NCBI RefSeq assembly: GCF_016834655.1
Contig: NZ_JAENHP010000011.1
Span: forward strand, 62,001 to 126,000
Reading direction: 5' to 3'
Length of the DNA: 64,000 nt
DNA from: Paractinoplanes ovalisporus
GTDB lineage: Bacteria; Actinomycetota; Actinomycetes; Mycobacteriales; Micromonosporaceae
In this document: positions 26,195 to 35,132 of the stretch, piece after piece
How the letters are laid out: each line of letters begins with the position of its first letter
Numbering within the stretch: position 1 is the first letter of the stretch
The notes under the pieces: model-generated
What the model was told of the DNA's origin: nothing
What the model saw: only the letters and a program-made list of their open reading frames with translations
Databases searched by the model: none
Program-made: the position numbers and the translations under genes

Positions 26195-27218
26195 GCTGCT
26201 CGGCGGCGGCCGCCGGGTCGGGGTCGGCCGCGGGCAACGACGACGACACCAGGCAGCGCTCGAGCAGCAGCTCGACCAGGGCGGCCCGGGCGACGATGGC
26301 GCCGGCATCGATCGCACCGGGCAGGATGCGGACCTCGACCGTGTCGCGGATCGGATGCTCGGCGAACAGCTGGGTCAGGTTGATGTCGAAGAACTTGGTC
26401 AGCCCGCCCTCGTCGGCGGCTTTGTGCAAGTCGTCCCACCCGGGCCTGCCAGTGGTGGCGGCCACCAGAGGCTCGGGCAGCGGGGCGAGGCGGCGGCAGG
26501 CCGGATTGGTCTGCAGCAGCGCCCGCAACGGCTCACGCCAGTGCGCGAACAACCGCACCACGTTGGCCAGGGCCGCGGCCTGGCGGAAGGGCACGCCGTC
26601 GAAGTGCAGGTGGACGGCGGCCTCGGAGGGCACCGTGAACCCGAGCTCGCGGGCCGGGCCGAGCAGCTCTTCCAGGGCCTCCTGGTGACCGCCGGCCAGC
26701 GGCGGGGTGATCACCTCGCAGGGCCGTTCGCGTTCACCGCCGGCCGGGGCGGCCAGGGCGATCGTGCTGCCCGAACCGTCGTCGAGCCGCCAGACGTCGC
26801 CGATCTGCTCCGGTTTGACGCCCCACAGCTCGGCCACCGGGTCGAGCACGGTGTCGAGGCCGGAGGCCGGGTCGCACTGCCCGGCCAGCAGGCCGAGCAG
26901 GCGCGAGTCGTCGCTGAGCACGCGGAACCAGCCCGGTGGGGCCGGCGTGCGCGGCTCGAGGCCGTCGATCAGGGTGATGTCGTCGACCAGGGTGCAGAGC
27001 GGGCTGCCGTCCGGCCGGTCGACCGCGAAGCCCAGCGTGAGGTTGAGGAACCGGCCCAGGCCGGGCACCAGCGACGGTTCGCTGTCGCGGTGCCAGACCG
27101 GGCGGACCCGGCCGCCGGTGCGGGCGGCCAGGTCGTCGGCGAGGCTGCGCCGGCTGACGCCCGGGGGCGCCATCAGCTCGATCTCGAAGCCGATGCGCCG
27201 GCGCAACCGGGCCGTCAC
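26157..27218 (-). CDS. Putative amidoligase
   Basis: 353-residue protein of the putative amidoligase family (glutamine-synthetase/ATP-grasp-like), predicted to form amide bonds with ATP. Near the start is RRIGFEIELMAPPG with the conserved Glu-x-Glu; later VHLHFDGVPF (about 205-214) and EVRILPGAID supply further metal- and ATP-ligand candidates. GTG at 27218 overlaps the stop of the repeat-protein gene (GTGA), so it is the third coupled gene after the sigma factor and the repeat protein. The natural substrate of such enzymes is unknown; possibilities are cell-wall peptides or a peptide encoded nearby. Confidence 0.82.
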   Translation of the reverse strand: MTARLRRRIGFEIELMAPPGVSRRSLADDLAARTGGRVRPVWHRDSEPSLVPGLGRFLNLTLGFAVDRPDGSPLCTLVDDITLIDGLEPRTPAPPGWFRVLSDDSRLLGLLAGQCDPASGLDTVLDPVAELWGVKPEQIGDVWRLDDGSGSTIALAAPAGGERERPCEVITPPLAGGHQEALEELLGPARELGFTVPSEAAVHLHFDGVPFRQAAALANVVRLFAHWREPLRALLQTNPACRRLAPLPEPLVAATTGRPGWDDLHKAADEGGLTKFFDINLTQLFAEHPIRDTVEVRILPGAIDAGAIVARAALVELLLERCLVSSSLPAADPDPAAAAEQLMHFAAEAMARR

Positions 27219-28048
27219 GGCTGGATCGGGAGCGTCTGACCGGCCAGGATCCGCTTGCCGCCCTCGACCTTGGCGCCCCAGGCGTCCTTGAGCTTCCAGA
27301 GCTTGGCCAGCTTCACCGCGTCGTCGACGTCATAGCCGGCCTCGAAGAACGCCTCGGCCCGCTTGTTCTCCAGCGCGGCGGCGACGTTCTCCTTCTTCGG
27401 CTTGACCGGCAGCGTCTCGCCGGCGAGCAGGCGCTTGCCGGCCTCGAGCTTGGCATCGGCCGGGTCGGCGATCTTCCAGATCTTGGCCAGCTTCTCGGCC
27501 TCGTCCCAGGTGTAGCCGGCGTTGAAGAACGCCCGGAACTGCTTCTCCTGGGTCGGGGAGATCGTCTCTTCCTCGACCGGCTCGTCGGGCGACGGCTGGA
27601 TCGGCAGGGTCTCGCCGAGCAGTAGGCGGCGGCCGGCCTCGGCCTTGACCGAGAGACGGTCGTCGCCGTTCATCTTCCACAGCCGGGCCAGCTTGCCGGC
27701 GTCGTCGTAGCCGTAGCCGGCCTCGCTGTAGGCGGCCAGGTTGGCGTCGCGGGTGCTGGTGTCGGGCGACGCGGCGGCCGACGGCGACGCGGGCGCACCG
27801 GCCGGCACACCGGCGGCGGTGTTGGTGACCGCGTTGTTCGCGGGCAGGAACGCGGGCAGGTTGATCGCCCCGGCGATGAGACCGGCGCCGAGCACGCCAC
27901 CGGCGGCGATCTGGGCGCCCCGCCGGCGCCGCTTGTACTTGACGGAAAGCTCCTGGACGCGGGCGTAGACCGCTTCCGGGTCAGGGGTGTTGTTCTCGTG
28001 GGACTCAAAGGCCTCGCGCAGCTGATCGTGGTGCGGCTGCTCAGTCAC
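27215..28048 (-). CDS. Membrane protein with three repeats, in the anti-sigma position
   Basis: 277 residues. About 40 cytoplasmic residues end in KYKRRRR, then one helix (about 46-70), an Ala/Pro/Ser linker and three imperfect repeats of about 50-60 residues. Each contains AGY-x-x-D-(D/E)-A-x-KLA-(R/K)-(L/I)-WK and ends with (R/K)-L/I-L-x-G-(E/Q)-TLP-(I/V)-(Q/K)-P. I do not recognise this domain. GTG at 28048 overlaps the sigma-factor stop as GTGA, the place where anti-sigma factors are usually encoded, but no zinc-finger motif is present. The repeats face outside and could be a sensor, a wall-binding module, or the substrate of the amidoligase encoded next. Confidence 0.8.
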   Translation of the reverse strand: MTEQPHHDQLREAFESHENNTPDPEAVYARVQELSVKYKRRRRGAQIAAGGVLGAGLIAGAINLPAFLPANNAVTNTAAGVPAGAPASPSAAASPDTSTRDANLAAYSEAGYGYDDAGKLARLWKMNGDDRLSVKAEAGRRLLLGETLPIQPSPDEPVEEETISPTQEKQFRAFFNAGYTWDEAEKLAKIWKIADPADAKLEAGKRLLAGETLPVKPKKENVAAALENKRAEAFFEAGYDVDDAVKLAKLWKLKDAWGAKVEGGKRILAGQTLPIQP

Positions 28049-28569
28049 GACTTCTCCTCGGCGGGAATGCGTTCCATGAGCTCCGGTGAGAGCCGGAGCG
28101 TTTTCAGCGCCCTCGAAGCGTGGCTGCGGACCGTGGCCGGGGAACACCCCAGCAGGTCGGCGATCTGGTCGTCCTCCAGCTGCTCGTAATAGCGCAGCAC
28201 CAGGACCGCCCGCTGTTTGCGCCCGAGTGTGGACAGGCGTTTCCAGAGGACGTCGGCCATGACGACACCGTCGGCGTGGTCGCGCACACCACCCCGGGCG
28301 TCGTCGAGGTCGACGAGCCTTTCCCCGACCGCGTGCACGTGACGGACGGCCCAGCTGCGCCGCCAGGACAGGTACTCGTTGAGCACCATGCGCCGTACGT
28401 ACGCCTCGGGGACTTCCGCCTCGCTGATCCGCCGCCATCGAACCTGGGCCCGGGCCAGCACCTCCTGGACTATGTCCTGTGCGAGATCACGGTCGCCGGT
28501 GAGGACGACCGCGTAGCGCAGGAGGCTGGGGAGCCGGGCCATCGCGAACTGCTCGAAGGTCACAACCAC
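28045..28569 (-). CDS. SigE-family ECF RNA polymerase sigma factor
   Basis: 174 residues. It begins VVTFEQFAMARLPSLLRYAV, the standard N-terminus of the actinobacterial SigE-type ECF group. Region 2 contains LTGDRDLAQDIVQEVLAR and region 4 EQLEDDQIADLLGCSPATVR followed by HASRALKTL. It directs RNA polymerase to a small regulon, probably including its own operon. GTG at 28569 is used; GTG at 28563 is also possible. Coupled by GTGA to the repeat membrane protein that follows. Confidence 0.9.
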   Translation of the reverse strand: MVVTFEQFAMARLPSLLRYAVVLTGDRDLAQDIVQEVLARAQVRWRRISEAEVPEAYVRRMVLNEYLSWRRSWAVRHVHAVGERLVDLDDARGGVRDHADGVVMADVLWKRLSTLGRKQRAVLVLRYYEQLEDDQIADLLGCSPATVRSHASRALKTLRLSPELMERIPAEEKS

Positions 28570-28629
28570 TACGACGCACCCCGTACTGAATCTGTGCAAT
28601 CCCGTGCGAAGAATATTTTGAGCGCGGGA

Positions 28630-31161
28630 TCAGGCTTCCACGGCGGGCAGCGTAACGGTGAACGTCGTTCCCCCGCCCTCGGCCGGGCGTGCGGCCAGAG
28701 TGCCCTGGTGGGCCTCGACGATCGCCTTGGTCACGGCCAGTCCGAGCCCGGTCCCCTTGATGCCCTCGCGGCTGGCGTTGCTGGCCCGGAAGAACCGGCT
28801 GAACAGGTGCGGGTACTGCTCGGCCGGGATGCCGATGCCGGTGTCGCTGATCTCGACGGTCACGCCGTCTCCGCCGGTCTCGGCGGTCACGGTCACGTGG
28901 CCGCCGGCGGGCGTGTACTTGATCGCGTTCGAGATCAGGTTGTCCAGGGCCTGCCGCAACCGGTGCGCGTCGGCGTGCACCGGCAGATGGGGTTCGAGCC
29001 GCAGGCCGATGGTCAGCTGCTTGGCGTCGGCGTTGGGCCGGTGGTTCTCGACGACCTCGCGCAGCACCCGCCCGGCCGACATCGGGCGCGGGTCGATGCT
29101 CAGGTGACCGGCGTCGAGGCGGGCCAGGTCGAGCAGGTCGTCGACGAGCCGTTGCAGGTGTTCGGCGTTGCGGTCGACGACCCCGGCGTAGCGACGGTCG
29201 GCGCCGTCCAGGGCGGGGCTCTCGAGCAGGGTCTCCATGTAGCCACGGATCACCCCGATCGGGTTGCGCAGCTCGTGGATGACCAGCGCGGTCAGCTCGT
29301 CCTTCATCCGGTCGAGTTCCTGCTGGGCGTCGACCAGGGCGAGCTGCAGGTCCTCGGCCCGGCGGCGCTCGACGAACCGGCCCAGGTGGGCGCCGATGGT
29401 GTCGAGGACGGCGGCGATGTCCGGGTCGTGCGGCAGGTCGGTGTCGAGGAAGAACGCAAGCACGCCGAGCACCCGGCGACCGGCGCGCACGGGCAGGCCC
29501 ACCACCGTACGGATCCCGGCCTCCCGAGCCGCCTCGGCGCGCGCCGACGAGATCGGCTCACGGCCGCCCCACACCTCGGCGCCGGTGCGCCAGACCAGGC
29601 CGGGCAGGCCCTCGCCGCGGCCGAACTCGAGCGGCCCGTCGCCGGTGAAATCGGTCAGGTCACGCCCGGCGGCGGTGTGCGAGCTGAGCCGTACGATCTT
29701 CCGCCGGTCCTCGCCGACCTGCCAGTACTCGCCGCACAGCCAGCCCAGCGCGTCGGCCACGGCCGAGACCGCCCCGATCGCGGCCTGTTCGGCACTGGTG
29801 GCCTCGGAGAGCACCTGCGCGACGGCGTGCCGGGCCCGGCGCAGCACCTCGGCCCGGTGCACGTCGGTCACCTCGTGCATGGCGGCGACCGCGCCCAGGC
29901 GGCGGCCGTCCGGGGTGTCGATCGGGCGGGCGTTGGTCAGGAAGCGGCGCGGGGTGCCGTCCGGGGCGGGCACGACCAGCTGCTGCCGCTCGACCACCTC
30001 GCCGGTGAAGGCCCGGGCCAGCGGAACCTCGTCGGCCGGAACCAGGGTGTGCCCGTCCGCGGCGTACAGGCCGTACCGCTGCGACCAGCTCTCGCCCGGG
30101 GAGCCGGGGGTGGCGTCGGTGCCGTGGATCTCGCGCAGCGCCCGGTTGAAGAAGGCCAGCCGGCCGTCGCTGTCGCAGGCCGCGACGCCGGTGTCGAGGC
30201 TGTCCAGCAGGGCCTGCAGGAACGCGTGGTCGTCCTCGATCTCCTGGTTGCGGCGCTCCAGCTCCTTGGTGGCGATCACCCGGTCGGTGATGTCGTGCAG
30301 GAACGCGTGCGAGATCAGCTCGCCCTGCTCGTGGACGACCTGGATGGTCATCTCGATGGGGAACTCGCGGCCGGTGCGGTCGGTCGCGGCGAGTTGGAGG
30401 CGCTGGCCGGCCAGCTGGGACTGCCCGGTGTCGCGGACCCGGGCCATGCCGGCGCGGTGCATGTCGCGGAAGCGCTCGGGCACGATCAGGTCGGCCACCG
30501 GGCGGCCCATGGCCTCGGCCGCGCTCCAGCCGAACAGACGCTCGGCGGCGGCGTTCCAGGCCACCACGTCACCGTCGGCGTCGATCGAGACGTACGCGTC
30601 GTAGGCGCTGTCGAGCACCGACTGCATCCGCTTGGACGCCAGCACCTGCTCGCCGTGCAGCAGCCGCAGCGCGATCTCGGACTCGGCGGCCGCGGCCAGG
30701 TCCCGTACGGTGGCCAGTTCTTCCTCGGTCCACGCGCGGGGCTTGTCGTCGGTCACGCAGAACGAGCCGAGAACCTGCCCGTTCGGTGCCCGCAGAGGGA
30801 AGCCCGCGTACGCGATCACGTCGTAGTCGGCGATGGCCAGGTTGGCGTGCAGGCGGTCGTCGGCGCGGGCGTCGGTGATGATCAGCGGCGCCTCGTCGAT
30901 CACCACGTACTGGCAGAACGAGTGGCTGAGCGGGGTCTGCCGGTCGCGTTCGAGCCGGCCGGTCAGGCCGCAGCCGCTGGCGAAGCGCTGCCGTTCGTCG
31001 TCGACGAGCGAGACCAGCGCCAGGCGCGCGCCGGTGAGCCGGGCCGCCATCGCGGTGAGCCGGTCGAGCGAGGGCACCGGCCCCGAGTCGAGCAGGCCGG
31101 TGGCGCGCAGCACGCGCAGCCGTTCGGGGGCCGCGAGGGGGCTGTCGAGGGCCGTCCGCAT
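28630..31161 (-). CDS. Multi-domain sensor histidine kinase (GAF-PAS-PAS-GAF)
   Basis: 843 residues without membrane helices. Order: GAF (about 15-165, with PLSHSFCQYVV), PAS (about 175-290, FGWSAAEAMGRPVADLIVP), a second PAS (about 300-415), GAF (about 430-590), HisKA with ALVIHELRNPIGVIRGYM, and ATPase with NLISNAIKYTPAGG and DTGIGIPAEQYPHLF. The architecture suits a cytoplasmic light-, redox- or metabolite-sensing kinase. No response regulator lies beside it, so it is an orphan. Its ATG is at 31161, and it ends 60 bases upstream of the sigma factor on the same strand. Confidence 0.93.
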   Translation of the reverse strand: MRTALDSPLAAPERLRVLRATGLLDSGPVPSLDRLTAMAARLTGARLALVSLVDDERQRFASGCGLTGRLERDRQTPLSHSFCQYVVIDEAPLIITDARADDRLHANLAIADYDVIAYAGFPLRAPNGQVLGSFCVTDDKPRAWTEEELATVRDLAAAAESEIALRLLHGEQVLASKRMQSVLDSAYDAYVSIDADGDVVAWNAAAERLFGWSAAEAMGRPVADLIVPERFRDMHRAGMARVRDTGQSQLAGQRLQLAATDRTGREFPIEMTIQVVHEQGELISHAFLHDITDRVIATKELERRNQEIEDDHAFLQALLDSLDTGVAACDSDGRLAFFNRALREIHGTDATPGSPGESWSQRYGLYAADGHTLVPADEVPLARAFTGEVVERQQLVVPAPDGTPRRFLTNARPIDTPDGRRLGAVAAMHEVTDVHRAEVLRRARHAVAQVLSEATSAEQAAIGAVSAVADALGWLCGEYWQVGEDRRKIVRLSSHTAAGRDLTDFTGDGPLEFGRGEGLPGLVWRTGAEVWGGREPISSARAEAAREAGIRTVVGLPVRAGRRVLGVLAFFLDTDLPHDPDIAAVLDTIGAHLGRFVERRRAEDLQLALVDAQQELDRMKDELTALVIHELRNPIGVIRGYMETLLESPALDGADRRYAGVVDRNAEHLQRLVDDLLDLARLDAGHLSIDPRPMSAGRVLREVVENHRPNADAKQLTIGLRLEPHLPVHADAHRLRQALDNLISNAIKYTPAGGHVTVTAETGGDGVTVEISDTGIGIPAEQYPHLFSRFFRASNASREGIKGTGLGLAVTKAIVEAHQGTLAARPAEGGGTTFTVTLPAVEA

Positions 31162-31198
31162 AAAAAATGCATCGGCAGATCGGCCCGGAAGTTGAGGA

Positions 31199-32128
31199 TC
31201 AGCGGTCGGGCGCGCCGGCCGGGGCCATCACCCGCAGGGCGTTCGCGGCCAGCCCGATGCGCATCGGGGTGCTGCCGCTGGGCTCGCCGTCGATCTCGAC
31301 CCGGGCCGGGCGGTCGGTTTCGAGCCACAACTCCCCCACCGCCAGGAACGGCTCCTCCCGCAAGGTGCGCGAGGGCCCTTTGGCTGTGTTGCGGGCGGTT
31401 TCGACCAGCAGTTCCCGCCGGGTCGGGCCGCCGACCGGGTAGGCCACCAGGAGGCGGTCGTCGGCGTCGGCATCCCCCGCGATGGGGCGCCCCGCGTGGT
31501 GGCCACCGTTGGCGACGTACACCTGATGGCTCTGGAACTCGTGGTGGCGTCCCTCCGCCCGTACGGTGATGCGCAGTGGCCGGTGTTTCGTCAGCAGCCC
31601 GAGCGCGGTCAGCGGATAGGCGAACCGGCCCAGGGCGCGCTTGAGCGGGCGCGGCGCCTTGAGCATCACCTCGGCCGACAGCCCCACCCCGACGTGGTTG
31701 GTGAACGGCTCGTCGCCCGCCAGGCCCAGGTCGAGGTCGATCACCTTGCCCTCGACCAGCACCTCGATCGCCTCATGGAGGTCGAGCGGGGTGTGCGCGG
31801 TGCGGGCGAAGTTGTTGGTGGTGCCCAGCGGAAGCAGGCCCAGTGCGACGTCCTGGTGGGCCAGCAGGCGCGCGGCGGTGCTGATGGTGCCGTCGCCGCC
31901 GCCCGCGATGAGCAGGTCGGGGCCCCGCTCGAGGCCCTCACGCAGGATGGCCGGGAGCTCGTGGGGCCGGTCGACCCGCTTGGCGCCGAGAAGAGTGAAC
32001 CCGGCCTCCTTGAGGCGGGCCAGGGCGGTGTCGTAGAGCAGCCGCCCGCGCCGCGAGTGCGTGTTGACCACCAGCACCGCACGCTTCTTGTCGTGGATGT
32101 CGGCGGTCAGCTGCTCCTTGGTGCGCAT
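31199..32128 (-). CDS. Diacylglycerol/lipid kinase family protein
   Basis: 309 residues with the DAGK catalytic fold. ERGPDLLIAGGGDGTISTAA contains the GGGDGT nucleotide motif, and LGLLPLGTTNNFAR is the second conserved loop; C-terminal half matches YegS/BmrU-type lipid kinases. It probably phosphorylates a lipid such as diacylglycerol at the membrane surface. Starts with ATG at 32128. It is followed on the same strand by the histidine kinase after 37 bases. Confidence 0.92.
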   Translation of the reverse strand: MRTKEQLTADIHDKKRAVLVVNTHSRRGRLLYDTALARLKEAGFTLLGAKRVDRPHELPAILREGLERGPDLLIAGGGDGTISTAARLLAHQDVALGLLPLGTTNNFARTAHTPLDLHEAIEVLVEGKVIDLDLGLAGDEPFTNHVGVGLSAEVMLKAPRPLKRALGRFAYPLTALGLLTKHRPLRITVRAEGRHHEFQSHQVYVANGGHHAGRPIAGDADADDRLLVAYPVGGPTRRELLVETARNTAKGPSRTLREEPFLAVGELWLETDRPARVEIDGEPSGSTPMRIGLAANALRVMAPAGAPDR

Positions 32129-32280
32129 CCCGCCGACCCTATCGGGTGAGCACGCTGCTCCCCGCCTCGACAGTCGGCGCGGCGCTGACCTTCTATCTCC
32201 GCCGTCGGGCCGGGCGGCGGGTCACCATCCACCAGCGGGGACGGCGGCCGGCACACCCCGACCAGTGGCGGCGGCGGAGC

Positions 32281-33540
32281 CTACGCATTGGCGGCTCGGC
32301 GGGCCGTGTACTCCGTGGAGCGGCGGGACGGGTATTGGATGAGGTTGTCGGGCGCCTCGTCGGCGGCGTTGCTCCAGCCGCGCCGGGCCTCCATGGGCGG
32401 CTCCTCCTCGTAGGAACGCACGCGGAACTGACGGCCGTAGTCCATCATGCCGTCGATGAGCCGGTCGACGTCGCGGGCCGGGCGTACCACCAGACGCATG
32501 AACTGGCTGGTCATGCCGAGTTTGTTGCCGCACTCGCGGGTGTAGACGCCGTGGTTGGCGACCAGGTAGTCGCGCAGCGCCGTGCCGGACCACTCGGTGG
32601 GCAGCTTGACCAGGATGAAGTTGCCCTGCGACGGGAACACGGTCAGCCCCGGAATGCGGCCCAGCTCACCGGCCATGGCGCGGCGGTCACGGCTGAGCAG
32701 GCGCAGGCTGTCCTCGTATTCCTCCTCGTGGTCCTGGATCATGAAGACGACCTTCTCGGCCAGCGAGTTCAGGTTCCACTTGGGCAGCGCCTTGGCGATC
32801 TTGCCGGCGATCGACGGGTTGGCCATCAGGTAGCCGAAGCGGATGCCGTGCAGGCCGAAGTTCTTGCCCAGGCTCTTGAGCACCACCGTGTTGGGCCGGA
32901 TCACCGCGTCGGGGCCGACCGACGGATATTGCTCCATGTCGGAGAAGTCGATGAACGACTCGTCGATGACGACCAGGTCGAGGTCGCCCAGCATGTCCAT
33001 GAACCGGATGACGTCGCGGCGCGGCAGGTAGCAGCCGTCGGGGTTGTTGACGTTGCAGACCACGGCCACGCGGGAGCCGCGGTCGCGGATGAAGCGCACG
33101 TAGTCGTCGAGGTTGAGGCGGAAACCGTCGCGTTCCTGCAGCGGGAACATGTCGACCCGCTTGCCGGTCTCGAGCGGCTGGTCGGTCCAGCGGCCGAACG
33201 TCGGGATCGGGATCGCCACGCTCTCCTTGATCAGCAGGTGGTCGATCCAGGTGATCAGCTCGGTCGAGCCGTTGGCCATGGCCACGGTCTGTGGGTGCAG
33301 GCCGAGCACGCTGCACAGCTTCTTGGTGATGCTGGTGGAGTCGCTCGGGTAGTACTTCAGGATGTTCTTCAGGTCGCGGCTGAGCTCGTCGAACATGTCG
33401 GGGGTCGGGAAGTACGGGTTGCAGGGGATGCAGAAGTCCACGATCTCGACGCCCTCGCCCGCGCTGCGCGACAGGTCGAAGTAGGAGGCGCTGTGCGCAC
33501 CCTTGTGCAGGATCGAGGTGTCGATTCCGGTCCCGGCCAT
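32281..33540 (-). CDS. PLP-dependent aminotransferase, HisC/CobD-like
   Basis: 419-residue fold-type I PLP enzyme. The Schiff-base Lys is in VLKSLGKNFGLHGIRFGY; the cofactor-binding Asn and Asp occur in VNNPDGCY and VVIDESFIDF; the carboxylate-binding Arg is near MRLVVRP. Similar to histidinol-phosphate aminotransferases and threonine-phosphate decarboxylases. The C-terminal 45 residues are an extra charged tail. It is divergent from the ergothioneine operon across a 305-bp region, so a role there is possible but unproven. ATG at 33540 has GGGAG upstream. Confidence 0.88.
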   Translation of the reverse strand: MAGTGIDTSILHKGAHSASYFDLSRSAGEGVEIVDFCIPCNPYFPTPDMFDELSRDLKNILKYYPSDSTSITKKLCSVLGLHPQTVAMANGSTELITWIDHLLIKESVAIPIPTFGRWTDQPLETGKRVDMFPLQERDGFRLNLDDYVRFIRDRGSRVAVVCNVNNPDGCYLPRRDVIRFMDMLGDLDLVVIDESFIDFSDMEQYPSVGPDAVIRPNTVVLKSLGKNFGLHGIRFGYLMANPSIAGKIAKALPKWNLNSLAEKVVFMIQDHEEEYEDSLRLLSRDRRAMAGELGRIPGLTVFPSQGNFILVKLPTEWSGTALRDYLVANHGVYTRECGNKLGMTSQFMRLVVRPARDVDRLIDGMMDYGRQFRVRSYEEEPPMEARRGWSNAADEAPDNLIQYPSRRSTEYTARRAANA

Positions 33541-33845
33541 CGCGACTCCCTAACTCGTACGACATCACGCCACTCCGCCGTGGCGTGCCGCCCTCCAGTA
33601 CGGGATGTGTCCAGGAAGAGTTCAGGCTTTTCGAAGCAGTAACAGACAAATTCGCGTTTACGCAGGTCAATGCGCTTGCGGTAAGTCGGTCCCGCCTTAA
33701 GAGCCCCTTAACGGGAGATGGTCTTGGACCGGGGGCGAGTGACCCAGATCACTTCGCTGTGAACTGCCTGCTCGATGCCCGTACACAGAGGACCGTTCGG
33801 GCCCGGTTCGGGAAAATGTCGTACCCCGGCCCTAGGTTCGGTGCC
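33541..33845. other. Divergent regulatory region between aminotransferase and egtA
   Basis: 305 bases with no gene. It holds an 8-bp stem hairpin at 33566-33587 in the aminotransferase leader (CACGCCAC with GTGGCGTG, six-base loop), a more AT-rich segment around 33635-33720, and a CRP-like dyad at 33738-33753. Confidence 0.7.
33738..33753. promoter_or_regulatory. CRP-like operator upstream of egtA
   Basis: AGTGACCCAGATCACT has GTGA and TCAC half-sites separated by six bases, the spacing of CRP/FNR-family sites (consensus TGTGA-N6-TCACA), with one mismatch at each end. It lies 92 bases before the egtA ATG. Confidence 0.45.
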
Positions 33846-35132
33846 ATGACCAAAAGCATACGGTTGCTGACGGATGGTGACGCCGACACGGCCGCCGTCC
33901 TTCGCACCCAGAGTGATGTGGAGGCGCGGATCCGCGCCATCTGCTTCAAGACCGGCCCACCGTCGCTCATCGGCGCCGAACTCGAATGGACCCTGCACCA
34001 CACCGCGGCGCCGTCGGCGCCGCTGTCGGCCGAGAAGCTCCGGCAGGCGCTCGGCCCCCACACCCCGGCGACCCTCGGGCCGCCCGCCCCCGCTCATCCC
34101 CTCCCCGCCGGTGGCACGATCACGGTCGAGCCCGGCGGACAGGTGGAGATCTCCTCCGCCCCGGCCTCCTCGCTCACCGCCCTGCACGCGGCGGTCAGCG
34201 TCGATCTGGCCCATCTCTCCTCCCGGCTCGGCTCGGCCGGCCTCACTCTGGGCCGCCACGGCGTCGACGCCCACCGCGAACCCCGCCGGCTCGTCCACAC
34301 GCCGCGCTATTCCGCGATGGAGCAGTCGTTCGACGCGCGGGGGCCCGACGGCCGGGTCATGATGTGCAGCACGGCCGGCCTGCAGGTCTGCCTCGACGCG
34401 GGCACCGGCTCCGAGCTGGCGACCCGCTGGGCCGCGGTCAGCGCGCTCGGGCCGCCGCTGCTGGCCGCGTTCGCCAACTCCCGGCGGCGGGCCGGGCGTG
34501 ACACCGGCCTGGCCTCGGCCCGCATGGCGGCCTGGTGGGCGATGGACCCGCGGCTCACCCACCCGGTCGGCACCGGCGACGACCCGGCCGGCGAGTGGGT
34601 GCGTTATGCGCTGGCCGCCCCGCTCACGTGCGTGCGGCGTGACGGCGGCTGCTGGGACGCCCCGCCCGGTGTCACGCTGGGCGACTGGGTCGGCGGGGCG
34701 CTGCCGTGGGCGCTCACCACCGACGACGTCGACTATCACCTGACCACGCTCTTCCCTCCCGTCCGCCCGCACGGCTACCTCGAGGTGCGCTACCTCGACG
34801 CCCAGGCCGGCGACGACTGGTTCGCGCCGGTCGCCGTGCTCGCCGCCCTGCTCGCCGACCCGGCCACCACGGGCCAGGCCCTCGACCTGGCCCAGCCGGT
34901 GGCCGACCGGTGGGTGCCGGCCTATGAGCGCGGGCTCGACGACCCGGCCCTGCGACGCGCCGCCACCGCCGTGCTTGACCTGGCCGCGCGGCGCCTCTCC
35001 ACCGCCCCGACCCCGGCGTCCGCTCCGCACTCGGCTTCGGTTGCCGGCGGCGACCGGGCTCAGGCCCGGCTTCTTGAGGGCGGCCCGGCTCTTGACCGGG
35101 TTCTCGACTCGATCGAACGGATTCTGCGATGA
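33846..35132 (+). CDS. egtA: Glutamate-cysteine ligase EgtA
   Basis: 428 residues of the GCS2-type ligase fold. ICFKTGPPSLIGAELEWTLH (start near residue 28) carries the Glu-x-Glu metal site, and GGQVEISSAPA the substrate loop; RYSAMEQSFD and MMCSTAGLQVCLD also fit the family. It makes gamma-glutamylcysteine, the sulfur donor for EgtB. ATG at 33846 is preferred over the longer frame because the extra N-terminus is low-quality and crosses the promoter region. Its stop overlaps egtB by ATGA. First gene of egtABCD. Confidence 0.95.
   Translation: MTKSIRLLTDGDADTAAVLRTQSDVEARIRAICFKTGPPSLIGAELEWTLHHTAAPSAPLSAEKLRQALGPHTPATLGPPAPAHPLPAGGTITVEPGGQVEISSAPASSLTALHAAVSVDLAHLSSRLGSAGLTLGRHGVDAHREPRRLVHTPRYSAMEQSFDARGPDGRVMMCSTAGLQVCLDAGTGSELATRWAAVSALGPPLLAAFANSRRRAGRDTGLASARMAAWWAMDPRLTHPVGTGDDPAGEWVRYALAAPLTCVRRDGGCWDAPPGVTLGDWVGGALPWALTTDDVDYHLTTLFPPVRPHGYLEVRYLDAQAGDDWFAPVAVLAALLADPATTGQALDLAQPVADRWVPAYERGLDDPALRRAATAVLDLAARRLSTAPTPASAPHSASVAGGDRAQARLLEGGPALDRVLDSIERILR

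Noticed and set aside
28120..31569. Plus-strand open frame of 1149 codons opposite the histidine kinase and sigma factor
   Set aside because: It is an antisense shadow produced by high third-position GC; its translation is rich in Gly/Ala/Arg/His with no domain, while the minus strand encodes complete known families.
32146..33642. Plus-strand frame of 498 codons opposite the aminotransferase
   Set aside because: Antisense shadow: the minus strand carries the complete PLP-enzyme motifs.
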